64,000 nt of DNA from Hyphomicrobium_A sp964493785 (GCA_964493785.1 CAZBPM010000008.1:70343-134342); one strand, 5' to 3'. Counted from the stretch's first letter, positions 1-8,566 are shown. Numbers and translations are program-made. The notes: generated from the sequence alone by a model not told the origin.

Positions 1-886
1 CGAACGATCGCCGTATCCGCTCAGCGATGCCAAAGGCATCTCCCATCGGGGTCTGCGGCAGAACAACGGCAAACTCTTCCCCGCCGTAGCGCGCGACCAG
101 ATCGCCGCCGCGAATATTGCTCGACAACAGATCGGCGAACGCCTTGAGCACCTTGTCGCCTGCCGCGTGACCAAACTTGTCGTTCACGCGCTTGAAGTGA
201 TCGATGTCGGTCATGATGAGGCAGAGGGGCGTGCCGTTGGCGTGCGAGCGCTCGATCTCGGCGGAAATGAATTGCTCGAACCGGCGCCGGTTGGCGATGG
301 AGGTCAAAGGATCGAGCGCGGCCAGCTTTTCGGCCTGCGTGAGCCGCTGGCGCAACGACGACGCCTGCTGCTGGGCAACCTTGAGACGCGCTTCGAGGTC
401 GCGCGTCTGGCCCTCGTTGGTCTCGTTCCTCGAAATCAATGTCCGAACCACCTCGCGGATCTCGGCGACTGTCGTCACTGAGGCGAGGTGGGCATTCGTA
501 TCGCGGAGCGAAGCAACGTGGTCTTGGGAGTTCTCGAGTTGACCGGCGATCAGGACAATCAACCTGCCAAGCTGTCGCTCGAGTTCTTCGCGCGCGGCGC
601 TGACATCGCCCATCCCGCCCGAGAGTAGTTTGGTCGCCCCCGGGCTGTCGCGGCGATCTGTAGTGGCTGGGCGCTTCAGCGCCTTTGTCGCCAGCTCGGC
701 CGCTTCGCTCCAGTAGAGGGCAAGCAGAGCCGCACCAGCCAATGCCAGCAGCGCAACCGACATCAGCCAGCCGTGGCTAATCTCACCCCAATCAAAAGAG
801 CCTTGGCCAAGGAACGTCAGACCAAGTAGCGAAACAAGACAACCCGCGAAAAAGAAAAGTAGATTGCTGACCACCGAAGTCGTCAT
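1..886 (-). CDS. Diguanylate cyclase (GGDEF domain), C-terminus cut by window edge
   Basis: Reading from an ATG at 886 the frame is open to the left edge, so the C-terminal end lies outside the window. Two hydrophobic segments occupy about residues 1-60, followed by a soluble, partly coiled-coil linker and a GGDEF domain. The domain shows DPLTSIANRR, DIDHFKRVND and the active-site motif RYGGEEF, the expected signature of c-di-GMP synthesis from two GTP. No sensory domain other than the membrane anchor is visible. It is transcribed away from the sulfur genes and is probably unrelated to them. Family assignment is secure; signal and target are unknown. Confidence 0.9.
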   Translation of the reverse strand, partial: MTTSVVSNLLFFFAGCLVSLLGLTFLGQGSFDWGEISHGWLMSVALLALAGAALLALYWSEAAELATKALKRPATTDRRDSPGATKLLSGGMGDVSAAREELERQLGRLIVLIAGQLENSQDHVASLRDTNAHLASVTTVAEIREVVRTLISRNETNEGQTRDLEARLKVAQQQASSLRQRLTQAEKLAALDPLTSIANRRRFEQFISAEIERSHANGTPLCLIMTDIDHFKRVNDKFGHAAGDKVLKAFADLLSSNIRGGDLVARYGGEEFAVVLPQTPMGDAFGIAERIRRSF

Positions 887-1254
887 GGTGTGCCCCGGAG
901 CGAAATTCCCACCTAGCGTGTAAAGAACCCTGCCCGGCAAATAGGCGCCGGCCACAGCATCAATGCGACAGCTTGGACTAATCTGGAGCGGTCTTGCATG
1001 CCGCTTTATGAGGATTCGGCCGTTTACCACTTAGTGGCAGTTACGTCACCCTGGCATTTAATACACCTGCCTCAGGACGCTCGCGTCGGCGGCAGCCGAT
1101 CAGGCGCTCGCCTTATCCGACAATGACTTACGACGTGGCGTTGGGATTGGGCGGGGCGGGAATGGGTGAGCGGCAGATATGCTGGCGGCACCGGCGGCGG
1201 GGTCGCGGCCAGGTGCACCACAGGAGCCGGGCGTAAGCGACGACGCAATTGGCG
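887..1254. other. Intergenic, no gene seen
   Basis: This 368-base stretch lies between the start of the diguanylate cyclase and the stop of the serine acetyltransferase gene. No convincing ORF, RNA or terminator was recognised. It presumably holds the diguanylate cyclase promoter. Confidence 0.5.
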
Positions 1255-2211
1255 TCAGATGCCGGCGCCGTTTTCGAACACTTCCCGGTCTGCCTGCGCC
1301 TGGATGATGCGGCTCCCGGCCGGCACGCTGCGCGTCAGCCAGACATTGCCGCCGATGACGGAGCCGCGTCCGACCGTGACACGACCCAGGATCGTCGCGC
1401 CAGCGTAAATGACGACGTCGTCCTCGACGACCGGGTGACGGGCCTCACCCTTGATCAGTGCGCCGCTGGCGTTGGCGGGCAGTCGCTTGGCGCCGAGCGT
1501 CACTGCCTGATACAGGCGAACGCGCTCGCCGATGATGGCTGTTTCACCAATCACCACGCCGGTGCCGTGGTCAATGAAGAAGTTGCCGCCAATGTCGGCG
1601 CCCGGGTGGATGTCGATCCCTGTTGCCGAATGGGAAAGCTCGGAAATGATGCGCGCCAATATCGGTGCGCCCAGACGATAGAGCCGATGCGCGATGCGAT
1701 GATGGATGATCGCGCGGATACCGGGAAAGCTGAGCAGCACTTCCTCGGCGCTCTTGGCGGAAGGATCGCCATCAAAGGCAGCACGAATATCGCTCGCGAG
1801 GAGCGTGTAGATGTGCGGCAACCCGCTGGCGAAGTTCGATACGATCCGCGCCGTGGCCGCCTCGATGTCGTCTACGTCGGCCTGCGCGCTGGAGAACCTG
1901 AGCTCTCGCCGAACCTGCTCGCCGAGGCCGTGCAGCGCCTCGTTGAGATTGTAGCCGACGAAATAGTCGATCGCCGACTCGATCTCGTCGTGCGCACCGC
2001 GATGACGGGGAAACAGCGCCGAGTGCAGGCGTTGCACCATGCTCTCGACGGCGGCCGGCGAAGGAAGGTCGCGCGTGCGCACCGGCTGCGTGCCGGCCTG
2101 GCGAGCGGCACGACGTGCGGACCGCAAGTCAGACACGAGATTATCGAGGCTCAATGATTGAGGGGATGCCGCCTCGTGGGCCGCTGCGCTGGCAAAATCA
2201 TCGGGTGCCAT
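1255..2211 (-). CDS. cysE: Serine O-acetyltransferase (EpsC type)
   Basis: Transfers acetyl from acetyl-CoA to L-serine, giving O-acetylserine, the carbon acceptor for cysteine synthesis. The 318-residue protein has an extended alpha-helical N-terminal part (about 1-190) and a left-handed beta-helix of hexapeptide repeats (about 195-300). The catalytic Asp-His pair is in IDHGTGVVIGETA (213-225), and the second active-site His follows in GEARHP (near 260). The long N-terminus matches the EpsC subgroup rather than the shorter E. coli CysE. It is divergent from a CysB-like regulator, with an operator-like inverted repeat between them. Genes of this kind are recurrent neighbours of family 2A encapsulin operons, which fits the encapsulin about 5 kb away. 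Confidence 0.93.
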   Translation of the reverse strand: MAPDDFASAAAHEAASPQSLSLDNLVSDLRSARRAARQAGTQPVRTRDLPSPAAVESMVQRLHSALFPRHRGAHDEIESAIDYFVGYNLNEALHGLGEQVRRELRFSSAQADVDDIEAATARIVSNFASGLPHIYTLLASDIRAAFDGDPSAKSAEEVLLSFPGIRAIIHHRIAHRLYRLGAPILARIISELSHSATGIDIHPGADIGGNFFIDHGTGVVIGETAIIGERVRLYQAVTLGAKRLPANASGALIKGEARHPVVEDDVVIYAGATILGRVTVGRGSVIGGNVWLTRSVPAGSRIIQAQADREVFENGAGI

Positions 2212-2465
2212 AGAGGCCTTCCATCAGAAAGGGCGGGAGCGGGCATGCAGCGGGCCACGCATAGCGCGCTGCGAATGACTCGTGCGCGGAGGCTACTTCG
2301 ACGTGCGGAGCCGGCGAACGAACAAATATCGATGAACATATATGCGCGCGGCGCCAAACGCGCGGTGCGGCATGCGAAGCAGGATGAATTGCAGCCCGCA
2401 AGCGACGGGAGACGTTTTCTATCATCCGCATCATTTCGATCGCGCATGACGCCGATAGCAGAAAT

Positions 2466-2497
2466 CTGAATAAGCAAATCGGAATATCGTTATTCAG
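2466..2497 (-). promoter_or_regulatory. Operator-like inverted repeat between cysE and cysB-like gene
   Basis: The arms CTGAATAA (2466-2473) and TTATTCAG (2490-2497) are perfect inverted repeats separated by 16 bases. Read on the minus strand the interior gives ATTCCGATTTGCTTATTC, which matches similar elements at 3576, 8678, 13034, 15613 and 20281. Bases 2470-2495 match 13034-13059 at 21 of 26 positions. It sits in the 380-base divergent gap 2212-2591 and is a candidate site for the CysB-like regulators. Nothing else was seen in that gap. Confidence 0.6.
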
Positions 2498-2591
2498 CGG
2501 GCTGGCATGAGACACTACAGTCTCCCCATCGGCATTTCGCGAGCGGGGGCACACGAATGCTTGCTCACCATGGTTCATGGCGGTCAAAGGC

Positions 2592-3527
2592 ATGAACTTC
2601 CAGCAACTGCGTATCATGCGCGAGACAGCGCGCTGCAAATTCAATCTGACAGAGGTGGCGAACGCCCTGCTGACATCGCAGTCGGGTGTGAGCAAGCACG
2701 TAAAGGATCTCGAGGACGAACTCGGCCTGGAGCTGTTTGTGCGGAAGGGCAAGCGCCTGCTCGGTCTGACGGATGCCGGAGCCGAAGCGCTGCAGATCAT
2801 CGAGCGCATTCTCGTCGATGTTGAAAACCTAACGCAGATCGGGGTGCGACTGGCCGACGGCGAAGAAGGCACGCTGCGCATTGCGGCGACCCACACGCAG
2901 GCACGCTATACGCTTCCGCCCGTCCTGGCCGAGTTCATGCAGGCCTATCCTCACGTGCGGCTGGTGCTGCATCAGGCGAATGCCAAGGAAATCGCCGGCA
3001 TTCTCCTCGACGGCAAGGCGGACATCGGCCTGGCAACGGATACGCTCGAAGATCATCCCGGCCTCGCAGCATTTCCTTACTTGAAATGGGATCACGTCAT
3101 TGTCGTTCCCGCTGGCCACCCGCTCGTCGAGGCCAAGCCGCTGACGCTGGCTGCCATCGCCGAGTGGCCGATCATCACATACGATGAAGGTCTGACGGGA
3201 CGCACGCGCATCGACGATGCGTTCGCACGCGCGGGCATCGAACCCGATATCGCCATCACGGCGCTCGATGCCGACGTGATAAAATCGTGCGTCGAACTGG
3301 GCCTGGGCGTGGGCATCATGGCGGGCATGGCGTTCGACAGCGACCGCGATCCCGGGCTGCGCAAGCTCGATGGCGCGCACCTGTTCGAGACCAATACTTC
3401 CAGCCTTGCCGTGCGCCGGGGCCGCTATTTGCGCGGCTTCGTATACCGTTTCATAAGCATGTGCTCGCCGCACCTGACGGAGAAGAAGCTGCGAGCCGCG
3501 GTCAAAGGTAACGTCGCGGCAGGTTAG
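2592..3527 (+). CDS. CysB-like LysR-family regulator (copy 1)
   Basis: A LysR-type transcriptional regulator of the CysB/Cbl group, which sense sulfur-related ligands such as N-acetylserine, sulfate or APS. The N-terminal winged helix (about 1-60) contains LTSQSGVSKHVKDLEDELG, and the family signature LFVRKGKRLLGLTDAG follows. The periplasmic-binding-protein-like effector domain fills about 90-300, with the conserved THTQARYTLPPV. I start at the ATG at 2592 (MNFQQLRI) because the paralogue at 13161 begins at the same residue; an in-frame ATG at 2577 would add five residues. It is divergent from cysE and lies in a sulfur gene neighbourhood, so control of sulfur assimilation is likely. The effector is not determined. 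Confidence 0.92.
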   Translation: MNFQQLRIMRETARCKFNLTEVANALLTSQSGVSKHVKDLEDELGLELFVRKGKRLLGLTDAGAEALQIIERILVDVENLTQIGVRLADGEEGTLRIAATHTQARYTLPPVLAEFMQAYPHVRLVLHQANAKEIAGILLDGKADIGLATDTLEDHPGLAAFPYLKWDHVIVVPAGHPLVEAKPLTLAAIAEWPIITYDEGLTGRTRIDDAFARAGIEPDIAITALDADVIKSCVELGLGVGIMAGMAFDSDRDPGLRKLDGAHLFETNTSSLAVRRGRYLRGFVYRFISMCSPHLTEKKLRAAVKGNVAAG

Positions 3528-3575
3528 CCTGCTGCGCGCCCAGCGCTCCGGCGAACATCACGAATTGGAATATAA

Positions 3576-3594
3576 ACATTCCGACTTCGTGCTT
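3576..3594 (+). promoter_or_regulatory. Operator-like element upstream of the hydrolase-like gene
   Basis: The sequence ATTCCGACTTCGTGCTT follows the same pattern as the element in the ssu promoter (20281), with one base deleted. A second dyad-rich stretch at 3614-3640 begins ATAAGCTTATCG and ends CGATAATTC and resembles the other orientation of the motif. Both lie 70-135 bases before the gene at 3711. Functional assignment is inferred. Confidence 0.45.
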
Positions 3595-3710
3595 GCGGTG
3601 GGCCGCTCGGCGAATAAGCTTATCGCACGTTCGATAATTCGACGAGCAACTGCAATCAGGGGATGGGTGGCGAACACTGAGGCGAAACACTCACTACGCG
3701 AGGTATCAAC

Positions 3711-4283
3711 ATGACCACTACCCTCGTAGTACCCGGCCTTGATGGCGGCGCTGCCGGCCACTGGCTGAGCTGGCTTGAAGGCGTCCTCGCAGACACGAGA
3801 CGCGTCGGCCAGAACGACCTTAGCTCTCTCGACCTTTCGCAATGGGCATCCGCTGTAAGCGCGGAGCTGGAGCAATGCCGCGAACCGGTGACGATTGTCG
3901 CGCATGGCTTCGGCTGCCTCGCCGCGCTGTGCGCATCGATCTCTCATCCCGGCCGCATCGACTCTGCCGTGCTCGTGGCGCCGTTCGACCCGGATGCATT
4001 GCGCCTTGCGTGGATGCTGCCGGAAGAGCCGCTGTCATTCCCGGCTGTGATCGCTGCGAGCAGCAATGACCCATACTTGCGATCGAGCAAGGCTGCATTC
4101 TGGGCAAACTACTGGAGCTGCGACCTGATCGACTTGGGTAGATCCGGGAGCGTCGACCCAGCGAGCGGGTTCGGTGCCTGGCCTGCCGTCCTGGAAATCC
4201 TCGACGATGTTCGCAATTCGCCGCGCGCACGGCTATCGCATCTCATGACGCGCGAAGCGGAGCGTCTTTCGCACGCGATCTGA
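3711..4283 (+). CDS. RBBP9/YdeN-family alpha/beta-hydrolase fold protein, catalytic residues replaced
   Basis: The 190-residue length, the N-terminal VVPGLDGG and the final ASGFGAWP motif place this in the small RBBP9/YdeN serine hydrolase family. In active members a nucleophile Ser sits in a GHSxG-type elbow and the catalytic His in a GHIN motif. Here the elbow reads AHGFGC, with Gly66 in place of Ser, and the His motif reads GSVD, with Ser147 in place of His. The Asp in SNDPY (Asp120) is kept. The protein is otherwise intact, so it may be a non-catalytic binding or regulatory descendant. It is preceded by operator-like elements shared with sulfur genes. Its partner is unknown. Confidence 0.75.
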   Translation: MTTTLVVPGLDGGAAGHWLSWLEGVLADTRRVGQNDLSSLDLSQWASAVSAELEQCREPVTIVAHGFGCLAALCASISHPGRIDSAVLVAPFDPDALRLAWMLPEEPLSFPAVIAASSNDPYLRSSKAAFWANYWSCDLIDLGRSGSVDPASGFGAWPAVLEILDDVRNSPRARLSHLMTREAERLSHAI

Positions 4284-4291
4284 TCAGGCTG

Positions 4292-4318
4292 GAAGGGCTC
4301 GGGAGTGCCGAGCCCTTC
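4292..4318. terminator. Strong hairpin between convergent genes
   Basis: GAAGGGCTCGG and CCGAGCCCTTC form a perfect 11-bp stem around the loop GAGTG. It lies in the 47 bases between the convergent hydrolase-like and sulfate-binding-protein genes and could serve both. There is no clear T-run, so intrinsic termination is not certain. Confidence 0.5.
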
Positions 4319-4330
4319 GCTGAAGGTCGC

Positions 4331-5386
4331 TTACTGCTTGATCGTGATCTGGTCGTAGGTCGCGCCGTCGGCGAAGTGCTGCTTCTTCACCGCATCCCAA
4401 CCTCCCAGGAGATCTTCGACCCGGAATGTCTCGATGACCGGGAACTGAGCCGCATTGGCGCTCAGCACCTCGGCGCTGCGCGGGCGGAGTCCATGCTTTG
4501 CGATGATCGCCTGACCTTCGGGCGAATAGAGGAAGTTGAGGTACGCCTCGGCGAGCTTTCGATTGCCGTGCTTTTCAACCACCGTGTTCACGACCGCGAC
4601 CGGGGGCTCGGCCACGATGCTGACCGACGGATAGACGATATCGAACTTGTCCTCGCCCAACTCCTTGCCGATCAGCTTGGCTTCGTTCTCGAACGTAACG
4701 AGCACGTCGCCGGTGTCGCGCTGCGTGAAGGTGGTGGTGGCACCGCGGCCGCCGCCATCGAGCACAGGGACGTTGGCGAATACCTTTGAGACGAAGTCCT
4801 TGGCGCCGGCGTCGTTGCCCGTTTTCTTCAGGGCATAGCCCCAGGCAGCGAGATAGGTGTAGCGGCCATTTCCGGAGGTCTTCGGGTTGGGAACGATGAC
4901 GCCGATACCAGGCTTGGCCAAGTCGTCCCAATCCTTGATGGCCTTGGGGTTGCCCTTACGGACCAGAAACACCGAGGTGGACGTATAGGGCGAGGCGTCA
5001 TTCGGAAACTGCTTGCGCCAGTCGGCAGAGACTAGGCCGGGCTTCACCAGGACGTCGACGTCGGGCGCCTGGTTGAATGTTACGACGTCGGCTTCAAGAC
5101 CGTTGACGACAGCCAGCGCCTGCTTAGTAGAGCCCCCGTGCGATTGGTTGATGGTGATGTCCTCACCCGTCTTCTTCTTCCAATCGGCGATGAAGGCCGC
5201 GTTCACGTCCTTATATAGCTCGCGCGATACGTCATAGGACGCGTTGAGCAGCGACGTTGGCCCTGAAGGCGTTGCGGCGGGTTCCGCCGGCTTCTGGTCC
5301 TGAGCGTGAGCGCCGGCGGCGAAGGCCGCGACGGTCAGCGCTGCGACGGCGACGGCCGTGCCAGCCTTGATACGATGAAGGATCAT
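4331..5386 (-). CDS. sbp: Periplasmic sulfate-binding protein
   Basis: A 351-residue periplasmic solute receptor for sulfate (or thiosulfate) of the Sbp/CysP family, normally feeding the CysTWA ABC importer. A Sec signal peptide covers residues 1-28, ending in AHA. The mature protein has family motifs such as LLNASYDVSRELYKD, INQSHGGSTKQA, VTFNQAPDVD and PNPKTSGNGRYTYLAAWGYA. The open frame extends upstream to 5749, but the ATG at 5386 is preferred because it begins the signal peptide and follows a purine-rich Shine-Dalgarno. It lies 152 bases downstream of the SufS gene on the same strand. No permease or ATPase partner for sulfate is in the window. Confidence 0.92.
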   Translation of the reverse strand: MILHRIKAGTAVAVAALTVAAFAAGAHAQDQKPAEPAATPSGPTSLLNASYDVSRELYKDVNAAFIADWKKKTGEDITINQSHGGSTKQALAVVNGLEADVVTFNQAPDVDVLVKPGLVSADWRKQFPNDASPYTSTSVFLVRKGNPKAIKDWDDLAKPGIGVIVPNPKTSGNGRYTYLAAWGYALKKTGNDAGAKDFVSKVFANVPVLDGGGRGATTTFTQRDTGDVLVTFENEAKLIGKELGEDKFDIVYPSVSIVAEPPVAVVNTVVEKHGNRKLAEAYLNFLYSPEGQAIIAKHGLRPRSAEVLSANAAQFPVIETFRVEDLLGGWDAVKKQHFADGATYDQITIKQ

Positions 5387-5538
5387 TCCCCCCCCTCCCG
5401 ATGTTGAAAAGTCGCGCAAACTATGAGGCGCGGCGGTTCGGTGGGAACGAAGAAAAAACGCGAAGCTTATGCGATGCCTGCGGGTGGTATTGGATGCGCC
5501 CGAAGCCGGCGCGGCAACACTCCGCGCCGTGCTTCTGA

Positions 5539-7641
5539 TTAAAGGCCACGTCTGCCGCGGCCGGTCTGCATCCGCTGCAGGGTCGAGACCAGCACGTCCA
5601 CGTCGTCGGTCGTGTTGTAGAGCGCGAGCGAGGGCCGCACGGTCGCTTCGAGACCGAAGCGGCGCAGGATCGGCTGCGCGCAGTGGTGACCGGCGCGCAC
5701 GGCAATGCCCTCGGCAGCGAGTGCCTTGCCCACGTCCTCGACGCGGCAATCGTCGAGCACGAAGGATGCAACACCGGCCTTCTCGTGGGCCGTGCCGATA
5801 ATGCGAAGGCCGGGGACCGTCAGCAGACCCTGGGTGAGGTAGCCGAGCAGCTCATGCTCGTAAGCGGCGATGTTGCTCATGCCGATTGTCATGAGGTAAT
5901 CGATCGCCGCTCCGAGGCCGACAGCGTCGGCGATGTTGCCGGTGCCTGCCTCGAAGCGCGCAGGGGCACCGTGGAACGTGGTCTTCTCGAAGGTGACATC
6001 CTGGATCATGTTGCCGCCGCCCTGCCAGGGCGGCATGGCTTCCAGGATGCTCGGACGACCGTAAACGGCCCCGATGCCGGTCGGCGCAAACATCTTGTGT
6101 CCGGAGAACACAAAGAAGTCGACGTCGAGCGCCTGCACGTCGATCGGCATGTGCGACACCGACTGGGCGCCGTCGACCACGGCGATTGCGCCATGCCGGT
6201 GTGCGATGGCGACCATGTCGGCGATCGGCGTGACGGTGCCGAGCGCGTTCGAGACCTGGCTCATCGAGGCGATGCGTGTGCGCGGGGTGAACAGCTTCTC
6301 GAAGTCGCTGAGGATGATCTGCCCGCTGTTGTCGACCGGGGCCACCTTCAGCACGGCACCCTTCTCCGCAGCGAGTTGCTGCCAGGGAACGATGTTGGCG
6401 TGGTGCTCGAGGTGGGTGATGACGATCTCGTCACCCTCGTTGATGTTGCGGCCACCCCATGCCTTGGCGATGAGGTTGATGCCCTCCGTCGTGCCGCGGA
6501 CGAAGATGATACTGTCGGGCGAGGGCGCGTTGATGAAGCCGCGCACCTTCGAGCGCGCAGCCTCGTACGCGTCGGTGGACCGCGCCGCGAGCGTATGCGC
6601 GCCGCGGTGGATGTTGGAGTTCTCGTTCTCGTAGTAGTACGCGAGGCGGTCGATAACGCTCTGCGGCTTCTGCGTTGTGGCGCCGTTGTCCAGCCAAACG
6701 AGAGGCCGCCCGTTCACGCTCTGCTGCAGGATCGGGAAGTCGCGCTTGATCGCGTAGGGATCGAAGGGGCGAACGCCCGTGATCCCAGCCGCTGGGATGC
6801 CGACGTCGGGACGGTGCTGGTAGTTCAGCGCCGTGAGGTCGAGCACCGAAGCCTGATAGGTGAACGGAAACGTCGCCGTTCCCGGCGTCGGCGCAGACGA
6901 CGGAGCCGCTGCCGCGGCCTGAGGCGTCGCGCCCAAACCGGCGCGTGGCGAGGGGTCATATGCCGGCGCGGCGCTGCGGTCGAGGAACGAATACGTGCTG
7001 CCTGGAACCGCCGCGTCGGTCGCAGGCCCGGTCAGCGTGCCGGGACCGTAGGTCGAGGCCGCACCGTCAAGGCTCGGCACGAGCGACAGCGCGCCACCCA
7101 GCGACATCGGCAGAGCGCCGAAGTCGGGTGCACTGTCCATGGTGCTTGGCGCAGCAGGTGCTGCCGCCGGCAACGGATTGCCAACCGAGGTCACGGGAGA
7201 GGCGAGCGACAGCGCAGGCGCGCCCTTGCCGCCCTGAGGCTGGCCCGCAGAGAATGCCGATGGCGACTGCGTTTGCGCGATCAAAGGCTCGATCGCGAAC
7301 ACGGGTGCTGACGGCTGCGCTGCGCCCGATGCCGGGATTGGCATCGGCGGCAGGCCGGGATTGAGATTGGGCGACAGCGGCGGCGTCAACGCCGGCGTTC
7401 CCGGTATCGCGTTGTAAAGCGGTTCGGCGGCAAACACCGGCGCCGACGGCAGAGCCGCGCCGGGTCCCGGTATCGGCGGCGATGGCGGCGCCGCATAGAA
7501 GGCGTTGGCCATGCGCGCGATGGAGGCGGCATCAGGCACCGGCGGCGAGGGCGCGTAGCGAACAGCATCGCCTGGCCCGGACGGAGCCGCGGCACCAGCC
7601 GCGGCGCCTTCCGTCAGATCACTTGGCTGCGGGGTATTCAT
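5539..7641 (-). CDS. SufS-type cysteine desulfurase with N-terminal encapsulin-targeting extension (family 2A cargo)
   Basis: Removes sulfur from L-cysteine, leaving alanine and an enzyme persulfide. Residues from about 293 form a complete SufS-like domain: the PLP-binding region THLEHHANIVPW, PLP Lys516 in SGHKMFAPTG, and catalytic Cys654 in RAGHHCAQP. The first ~290 residues are low-complexity Pro/Ala/Gly/Ser and contain two almost identical peptides, PSAPVFAAEPL (65-75) and PSAPVFAIEPL (110-120). Family 2A encapsulin cargo enzymes are known to carry such disordered N-terminal domains for loading. The ATG at 7641 (MNTPQPSD) is preferred to the upstream in-frame ATG at 7701, and it overlaps the shell gene's end by 23 bases, indicating translational coupling. 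No SUF assembly genes are adjacent, arguing against a housekeeping Fe-S role. Confidence 0.93.
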   Translation of the reverse strand: MNTPQPSDLTEGAAAGAAAPSGPGDAVRYAPSPPVPDAASIARMANAFYAAPPSPPIPGPGAALPSAPVFAAEPLYNAIPGTPALTPPLSPNLNPGLPPMPIPASGAAQPSAPVFAIEPLIAQTQSPSAFSAGQPQGGKGAPALSLASPVTSVGNPLPAAAPAAPSTMDSAPDFGALPMSLGGALSLVPSLDGAASTYGPGTLTGPATDAAVPGSTYSFLDRSAAPAYDPSPRAGLGATPQAAAAAPSSAPTPGTATFPFTYQASVLDLTALNYQHRPDVGIPAAGITGVRPFDPYAIKRDFPILQQSVNGRPLVWLDNGATTQKPQSVIDRLAYYYENENSNIHRGAHTLAARSTDAYEAARSKVRGFINAPSPDSIIFVRGTTEGINLIAKAWGGRNINEGDEIVITHLEHHANIVPWQQLAAEKGAVLKVAPVDNSGQIILSDFEKLFTPRTRIASMSQVSNALGTVTPIADMVAIAHRHGAIAVVDGAQSVSHMPIDVQALDVDFFVFSGHKMFAPTGIGAVYGRPSILEAMPPWQGGGNMIQDVTFEKTTFHGAPARFEAGTGNIADAVGLGAAIDYLMTIGMSNIAAYEHELLGYLTQGLLTVPGLRIIGTAHEKAGVASFVLDDCRVEDVGKALAAEGIAVRAGHHCAQPILRRFGLEATVRPSLALYNTTDDVDVLVSTLQRMQTGRGRRGL

Positions 7642-8566
7642 GGTACTTGCCCACCTCGACATCATCCAGCACAGCGAGCGCATCGTCCGTATGGACGGCA
7701 AGCGAGCAGTATAGCGAGATCAGGTAGGATGCGATTGCGCGGCGGTCGATACCCATGAAGCGCACGGAAAGGCTCGGAGAGACCTCGCCGGGAACGCCGG
7801 GCTGGAACAGTCCGACAACGCCCTGCTTCTTCTCGCCGGTGCGCATGAGGAGGAACTTCGACTTGCCGCCGGCCGTCAGCGGAACCTTGTCGGACGGAAC
7901 GAGCGGGATACCGCGCCAGGTGAGGAACGGCGAGCCGAACAGGGTCACCGTCGGCGGAGGAACACCGCGACGCGTGCACTCGCGACCGAAGGCGGCGATG
8001 CCGCGCGGATGAGCGAGGAAGAAGGACGGCTCCTTCCAAACCTTGGTGATGAGTTCGTCGAGATCGTCCGGGGTCGGACCGCCGGAGCGCGTGGATATCC
8101 GCTGGGAGGCGGCGCAGTTCGCGAGCAGGCCGTACTCCTTGTTGTTGATGAGCTCGCTCTCCTGGCGCTCCTTGACCTTCTCGATGAGCAGGCGCAGCTG
8201 CTCCTGGATCTGATCGAAGGGATGGCTGTAGAGGTCGGAGACGCGGGTCTGAACGTCGAGAACTGTGGTCACCGCGTTGAGGAAGTACTCGCGCGGGTTT
8301 TCCTCGTAATCGACGAAGGTTTCGGGCAGGTCGGCGTCGCGGTCGCGCGGCGGGCTGCACTCGACGTCTAGCGACTTGGCCGAAGTTGCGCCGCGCGTCT
8401 CCTTGACCTTGTTCAGGCGGTAGATGCCGGCTTCGACCGGCGTCCACGGCAGGAATGGGATCAGCCAGCGTGGGGTGATGCCGCCCCATTGCGCTCTTGT
8501 CTTCGTGGCATTGGCTAGTTGTCTTGCTGCGCCTTCGGCAAGTGTGCCGCGACCTTCGTCGGCCAT
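7619..8566 (-). CDS. Family 2A encapsulin shell protein (SrpI/MMPI-like)
   Basis: A 315-residue HK97-fold shell protein of the family once called major membrane protein I or SrpI, now family 2A encapsulins, which self-assemble into icosahedral compartments. Recognisable stretches are RWLIPFLPWTPVEAGIYRLNK near the N-terminus, SHPFDQIQEQLRL in the long helix region, EPSFFLAHPRGIAAFGREC, and the C-terminal FMGIDRRAIASYLISLYCSLAVHTDDALAVLDDVEV. Length and order match the family throughout. The next gene, overlapping by 23 bases, is the cysteine desulfurase that is the known cargo of this family. Characterised homologues rise under sulfur limitation or store elemental sulfur; storage here is inferred. 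A sulfur-regulon-like element lies about 110 bases upstream. Confidence 0.95.
   Translation of the reverse strand: MADEGRGTLAEGAARQLANATKTRAQWGGITPRWLIPFLPWTPVEAGIYRLNKVKETRGATSAKSLDVECSPPRDRDADLPETFVDYEENPREYFLNAVTTVLDVQTRVSDLYSHPFDQIQEQLRLLIEKVKERQESELINNKEYGLLANCAASQRISTRSGGPTPDDLDELITKVWKEPSFFLAHPRGIAAFGRECTRRGVPPPTVTLFGSPFLTWRGIPLVPSDKVPLTAGGKSKFLLMRTGEKKQGVVGLFQPGVPGEVSPSLSVRFMGIDRRAIASYLISLYCSLAVHTDDALAVLDDVEVGKYHEYPAAK

Noticed and set aside
5387..5749. N-terminal extension of the sulfate-binding protein frame
   Set aside because: It is Arg-rich, overlaps the desulfurase gene and precedes a proper signal peptide that begins at 5386.
5683..7311. 542-codon plus-strand frame opposite the desulfurase gene
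   Set aside because: Antisense to a gene with intact PLP and catalytic Cys motifs; no recognisable protein.
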